The notes under the pieces are model-generated. The model was not told the origin of the DNA, did no database searches, and saw nothing but the letters and a program-made list of their open reading frames with translations. This document shows positions 1 to 6,548 of a DNA stretch of 10,609 bases, one piece after another (within the stretch, counting starts at the first letter, position 1; each line of letters begins with the position of its first letter). Made by a program: the position numbers and the translations under genes. The DNA comes from CAZDGK01 sp964505035 (GTDB lineage Bacteria; Patescibacteriota; Saccharimonadia; UBA4664). The stretch spans positions 1 through 10,609 of the forward strand of contig CAZDGK010000038.1 in NCBI GenBank assembly GCA_964505035.1. The letters are read 5' to 3'.

Positions 1-1715
1 AGCGCTACCTGCGCGAGCTCAAGCCCACCGTCTTCGACGACCTCATCGCTATGGGCGCGCTCTACCGCCCGGGCCCCATTCAGTTCATCGACAACTTCAT
101 CGACCGCAAGCACGGCCGCGCCGAGATCGCCTACTTCCATCCCAAGATGGAAAACGCCCTCAACATGACCTATGGCGTGCTCGTCTACCAGGAGCAGGTC
201 ATGCAGATTGCCAAGGAAATGTGTGGCTTCACCGGTGGCCAGGCCGACACACTGCGCAAGGGTGTGGCCAAGAAAAAGCCCGAGGTGCTCGCCAAGATGA
301 AAAAGGATTTCATCGAGGGCGCCATCAAGGTCTCGCAGGCTGACCCGGCCAAGATGGAGCAGTTCTGGAGCCAGCTCGAGGCCTTTGCCGCCTACTGCTT
401 CCCCAAGGCCCATTCGGCCTGCTACGCCATGACCTCGTATCAAACCGCCTACCTCAAGGCCCACTACCCAGCCGCCTTCATGGCTGCCCTGCTCACCAGC
501 GACTTTGGCAATATCGACCGCATCGCCATCGAGGTGGCCGAGTGCCAGCATATGGGCATCAAGGTTCTGCCGCCAGACGTCAATGAATCATTCTCGGAAT
601 TTGCCGTCGTGCCGGGCACCGACAACATCCGGTTTGGGCTGAGCGCGGTCAAAAACGTCGGTTCCGGCCCGATTGAGGCCATCCTAGCCGCCCGCGAGTC
701 CGGCGGCAAATTCACCACCATCGAGGACTTCGCCAAGCGGGTCAGCGCTCGTGAGTGCAACAAAAAGGTTTGGGAATCGCTCGCCAAGTGTGGCGCCTTC
801 GACAGCCTAGTCGATGGCAATCGCGCCCAGCTCCTCCACAACCTCGACATCGTGGTAGCCTACGCCGCCAAATCTCAGAAAAACGCCTTGTCTGGCCAGA
901 TCGACATCTTTGGCAGTCTCGGCGCCGAGGAGAACCTACCGGCCCTGCGCCTGGAGCTGCCGCCGGCCGCCGTCACCAACCGCGAGCAGCTCACATGGGA
1001 AAAGGACCTGCTCGGCCTCTACCTGAGTCACCACCCGCTCGACGACTACGCCGCCTACCTGGGCGACACCTGCCAACCCCTCTCTGGCATCACCCCCGAG
1101 GCCGATGGCAAGCTGGTCAAGGTCGGCGGCTTCGTCACCGCCGTACGCAAGATCACCACCAAAAAAGGCGATACCATGGCCTTCGTCACCATCGAGGATA
1201 AGACCGGCTCCATTGAGCTCATCGTCTTCCCCAAGGCCTACGAGAAGTCCCCGCAGACCTACGAAGTCGATACCGTCATCACGGCTGAGGGCAAAGTCTC
1301 CGCCCGCGACCGCGAGGGCCGGCTCACCGAAGAGCCCAAACTCATGGCCGACGTAGCCCGCGCCGTCGACTACGACACTGCCCGCACCCACAAGCCTCGC
1401 CGGCCCACGCTGTCGTCGCCGGCCGCCGCAACGCCGGTACAGCCGCCGCGCCCAGCCGTGCCGCCCATCGACACCCGGCCGCCCAACCCGGGCGCCGGCG
1501 CCCTGGCCATCACCCTAGCCGATCTGTCCGACCAGACGCTTCTGCTGCAGATCCGCGTCATTCTGGGCGAGCACGCCGGCGACGCCGAGGTGTTCATCAT
1601 CACCGGCGGCGACGTGCCCAAGAAAATCCGCCTACCCTTCCGCGTCGCCGTCTCCGACCAGCTGCTCGGCCAGCTAGCGGCCTTGCTCGGTGAAGGCCAG
1701 GCCGTTCGCGCCTGA
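1..1715 (+). CDS. dnaE: DNA polymerase III alpha subunit, C-terminal part (5'-truncated by window edge)
   Basis: This is the catalytic subunit of the replicative polymerase. The reading frame is open from base 3 and ends at TGA 1713-1715; 570 residues are visible. The N-terminal PHP domain and the catalytic aspartates of the palm lie upstream and are not seen. Visible parts, in order: the palm/fingers block with MGALYRPGP, YQEQVM and the FAxYxFxKxH element (here FAAYCFPKAH); a helix-hairpin-helix region (FGLSAVKNVG); a clamp-binding motif QIDIF at bases 897-911; an OB fold (VKVGGFVTAVRKI to LIVFPKAYE); a Pro/Ala-rich linker at about bases 1390-1500; and a C-terminal domain (LPFRVAVSDQLLGQL) like the tau-contacting end of DnaE1 proteins. 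The usual family element reads YGFNKSH, so the C and P in this copy are mild variants. The gene converges on the M50 protease gene. Identification is secure from these motifs. Confidence 0.97.
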   Translation, partial: RYLRELKPTVFDDLIAMGALYRPGPIQFIDNFIDRKHGRAEIAYFHPKMENALNMTYGVLVYQEQVMQIAKEMCGFTGGQADTLRKGVAKKKPEVLAKMKKDFIEGAIKVSQADPAKMEQFWSQLEAFAAYCFPKAHSACYAMTSYQTAYLKAHYPAAFMAALLTSDFGNIDRIAIEVAECQHMGIKVLPPDVNESFSEFAVVPGTDNIRFGLSAVKNVGSGPIEAILAARESGGKFTTIEDFAKRVSARECNKKVWESLAKCGAFDSLVDGNRAQLLHNLDIVVAYAAKSQKNALSGQIDIFGSLGAEENLPALRLELPPAAVTNREQLTWEKDLLGLYLSHHPLDDYAAYLGDTCQPLSGITPEADGKLVKVGGFVTAVRKITTKKGDTMAFVTIEDKTGSIELIVFPKAYEKSPQTYEVDTVITAEGKVSARDREGRLTEEPKLMADVARAVDYDTARTHKPRRPTLSSPAAATPVQPPRPAVPPIDTRPPNPGAGALAITLADLSDQTLLLQIRVILGEHAGDAEVFIITGGDVPKKIRLPFRVAVSDQLLGQLAALLGEGQAVRA

Positions 1716-1737
1716 GCGGGACCAATTTAGCCAATTA

Positions 1738-1773
1738 ATAAGAAGCGGCCCCGAGTCAATGTGACTCGGGGCC
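1738..1773 (-). terminator. Intrinsic terminator of the M50 protease gene, between convergent genes
   Basis: A perfect 12-bp stem (GGCCCCGAGTCA at 1747-1758, its complement at 1762-1773) closes a 3-base loop. Read on the minus strand it starts 9 bases after the M50 stop and is followed by a T-rich tract (CTTCTTATTAATT). On the plus strand no T-run follows, so it would stop dnaE transcripts less well, though the stem could still protect the dnaE mRNA end. Confidence 0.7.
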
Positions 1774-1782
1774 AGGCCTTGG

Positions 1783-2760
1783 CTACGCCAGGATCGGGGG
1801 CAGCAGGGTGCGGGAGTAGATCACCAGCACCAGCATCACCACGACCATGCTCGTGTAGATCAGCAGCCAGCGCCGCTTGAGGCGCGGCGGCAGCTGCGGC
1901 CGGGTGTCGGGGTCAGCCCACAGCTTGGTGTCCTTGGAGAACGCCCGGAACAGCATCAGGGCGTTCAGGAACGTCGCCAGGATGATGTCGATGAGGTTCA
2001 CCCACCAGGGCTGTGCCTCACCGATGCCAGCCTGCATCATGAAGACCATGATGGCCTCCAGTGCGACGCCGGTGGCGGCGATCAGCTTGGGCTTGGCCCG
2101 AACGTCGGACAGCACCACGATCCAGATGATCAGTATGCCGGGATTACGCAGCAGCAGCGTCACAATCAGTAGCGCCGCCACCCCCACGTACTTGAAGGCC
2201 GGACCAATCGCCTGAGTCACGCGGCCGCCGTCGAGCGGCAGCAGCGGGATCAGGTTGAAGAGGTTGATGAAGAGCGCCGTGCTGGCGATCAACACCAACA
2301 GGATGGGCGGGTTCGGGATGATCGCCGCGGGCAGCAGCAATGCCACCGCGCCGAGCGAGCCGATAAGCGGCCCGGCCATACCCACCTGCGCCTCTTCGTC
2401 CCGGTCTCCCAGGCGGGGTGCGAACACGGCTGCCCCCAGGAAGGGGATGAATACCGGCGCCGAGGCCTTGAAGCCCTTGCGGCGCAGCATCCAGACGTGT
2501 CCCATTTCGTGCACGAAAATCATCAGCACGAAGCCCACCGAGAACACCCAGCTGTACACGAAGGCGTAGGCGAAGACCGACAAGCCCATTGACCCGATGG
2601 TCAGGAGGGGCTTGAGCAGCTTCGCGGACTTGAACACCGATACCAGCTTGCTTGACTTGCCGGCAACGGTGATCCAGGTCAACCAGCCCCGTTTCTTCGG
2701 GGTCGGTTTCGAATCTGATGGCATCCAGCCATCACATCCTTCCGCGGTAGGTGCAAGCAT
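1783..2760 (-). CDS. M50 (site-2 protease-type) membrane metalloprotease
   Basis: This is a predicted intramembrane zinc protease of 325 residues. The zinc-binding HExxH motif is HEMGH at residues 84-88, inside a hydrophobic helix. The second M50 signature is LPLDGGR at 175-180, where Asp177 would be the third ligand. About eight hydrophobic segments are visible, roughly 52-72, 72-92, 103-115, 128-148, 150-172, 190-218, 228-245, 254-272 and 299-318. No PDZ or CBS domain is visible, so it resembles the minimal M50 proteins rather than RseP. The substrate is unknown. The start is uncertain. The ATG at 2758-2760 has no Shine-Dalgarno and sits in a hairpin. A second ATG at 2722-2724 (residue 13, MPSDSK) has AAGGA 12 bases upstream and would give 313 residues. 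The gene is alone between two terminators. Confidence 0.9.
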   Translation of the reverse strand: MLAPTAEGCDGWMPSDSKPTPKKRGWLTWITVAGKSSKLVSVFKSAKLLKPLLTIGSMGLSVFAYAFVYSWVFSVGFVLMIFVHEMGHVWMLRRKGFKASAPVFIPFLGAAVFAPRLGDRDEEAQVGMAGPLIGSLGAVALLLPAAIIPNPPILLVLIASTALFINLFNLIPLLPLDGGRVTQAIGPAFKYVGVAALLIVTLLLRNPGILIIWIVVLSDVRAKPKLIAATGVALEAIMVFMMQAGIGEAQPWWVNLIDIILATFLNALMLFRAFSKDTKLWADPDTRPQLPPRLKRRWLLIYTSMVVVMLVLVIYSRTLLPPILA

Positions 2761-2776
2761 TGGCGGTTGCCAATGC
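2757..2776 (-). promoter_or_regulatory. 8-bp inverted repeat over the upstream M50 start codon
   Basis: GCATTGGC and its exact complement GCCAATGC flank a 4-base spacer (GGTT on the plus strand). The ATG at 2758-2760 lies in one arm. As RNA it would be a leader hairpin hiding that ATG or sitting upstream of the ATG at 2724; as DNA it could be an operator. Only the symmetry is seen; the function is inferred. Confidence 0.4.
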
Positions 2777-2791
2777 CAGCGCTACGTTACC

Positions 2792-2818
2792 ATGATACTT
2801 TACCTCTGTAAAGACCAA
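2792..2818 (-). promoter_or_regulatory. Candidate promoter of the M50 protease gene
   Basis: On the minus strand the -10 candidate TATCAT (2792-2797, 5 of 6 matches to TATAAT) has TTGGTC 15 bases upstream (2813-2818, 3 of 6 to TTGACA). Transcription would start near 2785. The 6-bp inverted repeat CTTTAC/GTAAAG (2798-2803 and 2808-2813) fills the spacer between the boxes and could be an operator. The -35 is weak and the spacer short. Confidence 0.4.
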
Positions 2819-2825
2819 ATTGAGG

Positions 2826-2860
2826 CCAAAAAGGCGCCCCTCTGTGCGATACAGAGGGGC
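2826..2860 (-). terminator. Intrinsic terminator of the 165-residue gene
   Basis: A perfect 10-bp stem (GCCCCTCTGT at 2836-2845 and its complement at 2851-2860) has a 5-base loop. On the minus strand a T-run (CCTTTTTGG) follows within a few bases. It begins 9 bases past the TAG stop and separates this gene from the M50 protease gene. Confidence 0.9.
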
Positions 2861-2869
2861 TGGTAGAGA

Positions 2870-3367
2870 CTATTCGCCACAGGCTGTCAGTTCGGCGGCG
2901 CACTGGACGAGTTGCCAGCGCAGCCATTCCGGGCCGCAGTAGTGCCGGTTCTTCATCATGGCGACCAGGTCGAGGGCGCCGCGAGTCAGATCCAAGGCGT
3001 CGTCCCGGTGGTACCACCGCGTGTACAGGGTGTTCTCGGTGCCGACGGCCAGGCGCCAGTGCTTGGCCCCGGCCCGCGGGTCGTATCGGACTTCGGCCGG
3101 GCCCGGCTCAGGCGCCGGCCAGGCATCGATGCTGCCGGTAAACACAATCGGCTTCACGACAACGAAGTCATACGGCCGCTCGTCTTGACCGTACACCGCG
3201 ATCTTGAACTGCCACGGCGGCACTCCCAGCGCCTGAAGCGTCTGGGCGTACTCGGCGTACAGGTCCATGACCTGGGGCGTATCAGCTGGCGTCAGCCGGT
3301 TATTGGCCTCAGCCGGTGGCTGCCGGCCCGACAGCAGTTGGTTGACAGTCTCCAACATGGTGTTCAT
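2870..3367 (-). CDS. Hypothetical soluble protein, 165 residues
   Basis: I do not recognise this protein. It has no signal peptide or membrane segment. The N-terminal 45 residues are helix-like (MLETVNQLLSG, VMDLYAEYAQTLQAL). The middle is beta-like (FKIAVYGQ, YDFVVVKPIVFTG) with a Pro-rich stretch (WPAPEPGPAE). The C-terminal half is rich in Trp, His and charged residues (KHWRLAVG, TRWYHRDDALDL, EWLRWQL), and Cys occurs only near the end (HYCG, QCAAE, ACGE). It is a real gene because it has a near-consensus promoter, a purine-rich AGG about 8 bases before the ATG at 3365-3367, and its own terminator. It is transcribed divergently from rplS. An ATG three codons further in is an alternative start. 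It is not evidently linked in function to the protease downstream. Confidence 0.8.
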   Translation of the reverse strand: MNTMLETVNQLLSGRQPPAEANNRLTPADTPQVMDLYAEYAQTLQALGVPPWQFKIAVYGQDERPYDFVVVKPIVFTGSIDAWPAPEPGPAEVRYDPRAGAKHWRLAVGTENTLYTRWYHRDDALDLTRGALDLVAMMKNRHYCGPEWLRWQLVQCAAELTACGE

Positions 3368-3390
3368 AAGTACCTGCCTTTGCCTAGGCC

Positions 3391-3400
3391 AATGTACATT
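3391..3400. promoter_or_regulatory. Perfect 10-bp palindrome at the start of the minus transcript
   Basis: AATGTACATT is fully self-complementary and lies just downstream of the predicted start (near 3402) of the minus-strand transcript, where a repressor could act. GCCTAGGC at 3382-3389 is a second perfect palindrome, 8 bp, just next to it. Chance palindromes are common in AT-rich DNA. Confidence 0.3.
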
Positions 3401-3408
3401 ACATAGAT

Positions 3409-3436
3409 ATTATACAATTATAAATGTCATAGTCAA
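3409..3436 (-). promoter_or_regulatory. Strong sigma-70-type promoter of the 165-residue gene
   Basis: On the minus strand TTGACT (3431-3436, 5 of 6) is followed after 16 bases by a perfect TATAAT (3409-3414). Transcription would start near 3402, giving a leader of about 35 bases before the ATG at 3367. Confidence 0.75.
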
Positions 3437-3465
3437 TACAAGTGACCTTCACTTTGGTTTGCCTC

Positions 3466-3495
3466 TTGCTCAAACCAGCCATTATGTGCTAAATT
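3466..3495 (+). promoter_or_regulatory. Candidate promoter of rplS
   Basis: TTGCTC (3466-3471), 18 bases, then TAAATT (3490-3495, 4 of 6) preceded by the extended -10 TGC at 3487-3489. Transcription would start near 3502 and give a short leader of about 21 bases with no Shine-Dalgarno. The match is moderate. Confidence 0.4.
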
Positions 3496-3522
3496 ACGCA
3501 AGTTATTAACCCACATAAATCA

Positions 3523-4167
3523 ATGAACCCGATTACCCAGCTCGAGAAATCATACCGCAAGCCCGCTCTGCCTCAGATTGAGTCAGGCGACACGGTGCGC
3601 GTGCACCAGCTCATCAAGGAAGGCAACAAGCAGCGTATCCAGGTGTTTGAGGGTGTCGTGATTCGCCGCCACCGCCTTGGCGAGCTGACAGCCACCATTA
3701 CTGTCCGCCGCATTGCCTCGGGCATCGGGGTCGAGAAGACCTTCCTGCTACACTCGCCCAATGTGTCAAAGGTCGAGATCCTGCGCCGGGCCAAGGTGCG
3801 CCGCAACTTCCTGAGCTTCCTGCGCGACCGCCGCGGCAAGTCGGCCCGCTTGCGCGAGCTCGGCTTTGACAAGCTGGCCGCCAATGATGTGTCAGTCCCC
3901 GAGGCAATCGCCGCGGATGCGGACGCTGACGAAGCCGTCGACGAGGAGGTCACCGAGATTGACAGCGACCAGAGCGAGGACGCCCTGGACCAGGCCGCTC
4001 CGCTAAGCGAAGAGACCAACGCCGAAGACCGTGACGTCGCCGCTGAGGACGAGCCCACCGTCGCCTCCGATGCCGACACCGCCGACGAGAACCAGGCTCC
4101 GGCCGAGGAAGTCGAGCGGGGCGTAGCCAAGGGTGAGCCCAGCGAAGGCAAGTCCGTCCAGTCTTAA
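3523..4167 (+). CDS. rplS: 50S ribosomal protein L19 with a long acidic C-terminal tail
   Basis: L19 is a large-subunit protein at the interface with the small subunit. Residues 1 to about 117 are the complete L19 fold, with GDTVRVH, IQVFEGVVIRR, ITVRRIASGIGVEKTF, HSPNVSKVEILRRAKVRR and the basic end LRDRRGKSARLREL. L19 is usually about 115 residues; this one is 214. Residues 121-214 form a low-complexity tail with 32 Asp/Glu and only 4 Lys/Arg, rich in Ala, Ser and Thr, probably disordered. The tail keeps the reading frame and the GC-rich codon use of the core and ends at TAA just before a terminator, so it does not look like a frameshift. The ATG at 3523 has no Shine-Dalgarno (the preceding bases are AT-rich), yet the protein start MNPITQLEKS fits the family. 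The gene is transcribed alone. Confidence 0.97.
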   Translation: MNPITQLEKSYRKPALPQIESGDTVRVHQLIKEGNKQRIQVFEGVVIRRHRLGELTATITVRRIASGIGVEKTFLLHSPNVSKVEILRRAKVRRNFLSFLRDRRGKSARLRELGFDKLAANDVSVPEAIAADADADEAVDEEVTEIDSDQSEDALDQAAPLSEETNAEDRDVAAEDEPTVASDADTADENQAPAEEVERGVAKGEPSEGKSVQS

Positions 4168-4193
4168 GCCCGGCCCCTTTACCCTGTCGTCCG

Positions 4194-4225
4194 ACCACCA
4201 CCTCCCCGGTGGTGGTTTTGGTTTG
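4194..4225 (+). terminator. Intrinsic terminator of rplS
   Basis: A 9-bp stem (ACCACCACC at 4194-4202, GGTGGTGGT at 4208-4216) with a 5-base loop runs into TTTTGGTTTGG. It starts 26 bases after the rplS stop and makes rplS a single-gene transcript. Confidence 0.85.
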
Positions 4226-4240
4226 GCGCCTGGTGGTTGC

Positions 4241-4272
4241 TTGACTTCACCAAGCCGCTTTGTCAAGATAAG
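4241..4272 (+). promoter_or_regulatory. Candidate promoter of the eight-helix membrane protein
   Basis: TTGACT (4241-4246, 5 of 6) is a good -35. The -10 is unclear: CAAGAT (4264-4269) has 17-base spacing but a poor match, while GATAAG (4267-4272, 4 of 6) lies exactly 7 bases before the ATG at a 20-base spacing. Either choice puts the transcript start within a few bases of the ATG. Confidence 0.35.
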
Positions 4273-4279
4273 CATAACC

Positions 4280-5455
4280 ATGAACAAATCGTTCACCCCC
4301 AGCCTGGGAGTTATATTAATCACCGTCGCTACTATTGCCGGCTCGCTGTTTGTCGTTCCGCCGGCTGGCAATGATCTGTTTGCCTTCCATCTCAACCTCG
4401 CTCTATCCCTGGCTATCGTCACGCTCACAGCCGGCGCCTCCATCCTGTTCGCCATGGGTTACGGCGCCTTCACCGCCAAGCTGCGCCGCGCCTACATCGT
4501 CATGACCGTCGGCCTGACGCTATTTGGCCTGGCCTACCTCCAGCTACCTGTGCTGATCGCCATCAATCAATATCACAGTGTCTTCTACGACGCCGGCTTC
4601 GTCGCTCTGCCGTTCCTCGGTTCGGTCATGATTGTCTTCACCGGCACGCGTATGTTGGCCAAATTGTTCGAGGTCAAAAACATTGCACTCCATTACTGGT
4701 TCGTCATCGCGTTTATCCTCGTTTTGGCCGTGCTGGTATCGTTCTTACCGCACGCCCCAGTGACCGACGGCACTGAAATCAAGTTCGATATCACCAGCGG
4801 GCTGGCCATTTGGGGCTTCAGCTTCATGGGCTTCGCCACCTACCACTTGCTGCTTATCAAGCGCCAAGCCAGCGTGGCCTACACTCAGGGCCTGGCCTGG
4901 TTGAGCATTGGAACCGGCCTCAGTACGCTGTTTAGCGGTGTTTTTAACACGCTCAGTACCTTTATCCTGGGCTCGGCCAATTGGGAAATCACCGCCCTCA
5001 TCGTACTCGCACCCAGTGCCGTGGCCGGTCTGTGCTACCTGCGCTCGGCCTATTTGTTCAATCAAATCACTCAGACTGCTGATATCCAGGAGCGCACAGT
5101 CGCCCGCAACTTCTTCGGCCAGCCAATCAATCCGTCGCGGCGGGGCGGCCAGGAAGCCAGCTCAATCGACATTGTCGTCTACACCGCTAACCTCGTGTCC
5201 AATTCGCACGCCGTCGACCCCATGCTCGACCGCCTGCGCGCCATTACGGCCCAGATGCAGCCTGGTGCCGGCCTGACGCCGGCCGATGAAGACGTGCTGC
5301 TCCAGGTGTATCTCGGCCTTGAAGACTACTTGCTCAAGCAGGAGCCAGTCCGAAAGTTTTCCCAAACTTCGCTTCGCCAAGACGTTGCCCAGAAGCTCCG
5401 GCTTACCACCGAGGCTAGCAAAACCTTCTGGCCCAAATTGCCCCAACACGCCTGA
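4280..5455 (+). CDS. Eight-helix integral membrane protein with a cytoplasmic C-terminal domain, unknown function
   Basis: I do not recognise this 391-residue protein. Hydrophobic segments lie at about residues 8-27, 38-60, 70-96, 105-125, 136-157, 171-193, 204-226 and 236-260, followed by a soluble region of about 130 residues. That region has a basic linker (NPSRRGGQEA), a mixed segment (SSIDIVVYTANLVSNSHAVDPMLDRL cut at about 295-320), an acidic helix (ADEDVLLQVYLGLEDYLL) and a basic end. The layout recalls the membrane sensor modules of some histidine kinases, but no kinase H-box, ATP-binding or output domain is visible. I start it at the ATG at 4280 because a longer in-frame start at 4133 would overlap rplS and its terminator and add a Pro/Gly-rich stretch. 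The chosen ATG has no Shine-Dalgarno and sits next to a -10-like element, so it may be leaderless. It ends in TGA 18 bases before rnhB. Confidence 0.8.
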   Translation: MNKSFTPSLGVILITVATIAGSLFVVPPAGNDLFAFHLNLALSLAIVTLTAGASILFAMGYGAFTAKLRRAYIVMTVGLTLFGLAYLQLPVLIAINQYHSVFYDAGFVALPFLGSVMIVFTGTRMLAKLFEVKNIALHYWFVIAFILVLAVLVSFLPHAPVTDGTEIKFDITSGLAIWGFSFMGFATYHLLLIKRQASVAYTQGLAWLSIGTGLSTLFSGVFNTLSTFILGSANWEITALIVLAPSAVAGLCYLRSAYLFNQITQTADIQERTVARNFFGQPINPSRRGGQEASSIDIVVYTANLVSNSHAVDPMLDRLRAITAQMQPGAGLTPADEDVLLQVYLGLEDYLLKQEPVRKFSQTSLRQDVAQKLRLTTEASKTFWPKLPQHA

Positions 5456-5466
5456 GACCGTACAAT
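5438..5466 (+). promoter_or_regulatory. Promoter of rnhB, inside the end of the upstream gene
   Basis: TTGCCC (5438-5443, 4 of 6), 17 bases, TACAAT (5461-5466, 5 of 6). Transcription is predicted at about 5473, essentially at the A of the ATG at 5474, so the mRNA would have no leader. The boxes overlap the last codons and the stop of the membrane-protein gene. Confidence 0.6.
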
Positions 5467-5473
5467 CAGCCAT

Positions 5474-6121
5474 ATGGCAAAACTAATGCCCAATTGGGAG
5501 CTGCTGGCTGGGCTGCAAGACCAGGTGGTGGCTGGAGTTGATGAGGTGGGCCGCGGCGCCTGGGCTGGGCCGGTGGTGGCGGCCGCCGTGGTGCTGCCCG
5601 CTGGCCGTCAGCTGGCCGGCCTAGCCGACTCCAAGCTCCTGCCTCCGGTTATGCGCCAGCGCCTCGACCGCATCATCCGGCGGCAGGCAGTGGCGGTCGG
5701 CCTGGGCTGGGTGGCGGCCGCCGAGGTCGACGCTCACGGCCTGACTTGGGCGGTCCGCGAGAGTGGCCAGCGGGCGCTAACTGCCCTGGGTCTGGCCTTT
5801 GATCTGGTCATCCTCGACGGCAAGCACAACTATCTCGAAGGTCTGTTGCCGGCCCGCACCTTCGTCAAGGCCGACGCGCTGATCACGCCGGTCGCGGCCG
5901 CCAGTGTGGTCGCCAAAGTGGCTCGCGACCGCCACTTGCGGCAGCTAGCCAGTCAGCATCGTGGCTACGGCTTTGGCCAGCACAAGGGCTACGGCACACC
6001 CGCCCACGCCGCGGCCCTGCGCCGCCTCGGCCCCAGCGCCGAGCACCGCCTCAGCTACGCACCCCTCCGGGCCCTCCAGGCCGCTGCCGATCTGCGCGAG
6101 GACCTCCATGCCACCAGTTAA
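5474..6121 (+). CDS. rnhB: Ribonuclease HII
   Basis: This enzyme cuts the RNA strand of RNA-DNA hybrids and removes single ribonucleotides from DNA. At 215 residues it is of normal length. The family core is complete: VAGVDEVGRGAWAGP carries Asp23, Glu24 and the GRG loop (26-28); LVILDGK gives Asp115; KADALI gives Asp134; AAASVVAKVARDRHL follows; and GYGFGQHKGYGTPAH leads into the C-terminal HRLSYAPL. Asp23, Glu24, Asp115 and Asp134 are the four carboxylates expected for two-metal catalysis. The ATG at 5474 has no Shine-Dalgarno, and its promoter predicts a leaderless message. The ATG at 5486 is a possible shorter start. The last 14 bases overlap the YraN-family gene, so the two are co-transcribed, as is common for this pair downstream of rplS. 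Confidence 0.96.
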   Translation: MAKLMPNWELLAGLQDQVVAGVDEVGRGAWAGPVVAAAVVLPAGRQLAGLADSKLLPPVMRQRLDRIIRRQAVAVGLGWVAAAEVDAHGLTWAVRESGQRALTALGLAFDLVILDGKHNYLEGLLPARTFVKADALITPVAAASVVAKVARDRHLRQLASQHRGYGFGQHKGYGTPAHAAALRRLGPSAEHRLSYAPLRALQAAADLREDLHATS

Positions 6122-6476
6122 CCCCGCTAGTCCAACGGCCCGCGGCCGCACCGCCGAAACCGCCGCCGCGGGCTACCTGCAGGCGCGCGGCCACACTGTG
6201 CTAGCCCGCAATTGGCGCAATCGCTGGTGCGAGCTCGACCTCATCACCCGTAGTCCAGCCGGCGTCCACATCGTCGAGGTCAAATACCGGCGTCGCACTG
6301 ACTGGGGCAGCGGCTTCGAGCACATCACGCCGGCCAAGGTTCAGCGGCTCCAACGCGCCTCACAGGCTTGGGCCCAGGCCTCACATTACTCCGGCCCCTA
6401 TCAGCTCGACGTCATCAGCCTGAGCGGTCCGCTCGAGGCCCCGACCGTCGAATACCTCCCTGGGGCCATCAGCTAA
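6108..6476 (+). CDS. YraN/UPF0102-family predicted endonuclease
   Basis: This 122-residue protein belongs to the YraN family, small predicted nucleases with a restriction-endonuclease-like fold; the cellular role is not settled. The motif order is right: GRTAE at 13-17, a helix with YLQARGHTVLARNWR, CELDLI at 41-46, and HIVEVKYR at 54-61. Asp44, Glu57 and Lys59 form the expected D-ExK active site. The Gly usual before Glu in the GE(I/L)D element is Cys41 here. The ATG at 6108 overlaps the end of rnhB by 14 bases and has GAGGA at 6098-6102, 5 bases upstream, so it is translationally coupled to rnhB. No clear terminator follows; the inverted repeat CTTGCA/TGCAAG after the stop lacks a T-run. 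Confidence 0.93.
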   Translation: MPPVNPASPTARGRTAETAAAGYLQARGHTVLARNWRNRWCELDLITRSPAGVHIVEVKYRRRTDWGSGFEHITPAKVQRLQRASQAWAQASHYSGPYQLDVISLSGPLEAPTVEYLPGAIS

Positions 6477-6481
6477 AGTTC

Positions 6482-6510
6482 TTGCAAATCTGCTGCAAGC
6501 GGAATGTAAT
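6482..6510 (+). promoter_or_regulatory. Promoter of the first small gene
   Basis: TTGCAA (6482-6487, 4 of 6), 17 bases, TGTAAT (6505-6510, 5 of 6). Transcription would start near 6517, about 32 bases before the ATG. A 6-bp inverted repeat, CTTGCA (6481-6486) and TGCAAG (6494-6499), covers the -35 box and could be an operator. Confidence 0.6.
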
Positions 6511-6548
6511 ACAACTAAGGCCAAGTAGTTTTGCGAGGGGAGTATCCA

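Noticed and set aside
936..1391. Minus-strand open frame of 151 codons within dnaE, Gly/Val/Asp-rich
   Set aside because: It mirrors the dnaE OB-fold and linker codons in a GC-rich gene; no promoter, ribosome site or recognisable domain.
3573..4151. Long minus-strand open frame (192 codons, Ser/Ala-rich) opposite rplS
   Set aside because: It is antisense to the L19 core and tail; its Ser/Ala-rich composition is the complement of GC-rich Asp/Glu/Ala codons. It has no ribosome site or family motif.
4133..4279. Upstream in-frame ATG extending the membrane protein by 49 residues
   Set aside because: It would start inside rplS and read through the rplS terminator hairpin and the candidate promoter; the added residues are Pro/Gly/Ser filler without membrane or family features.
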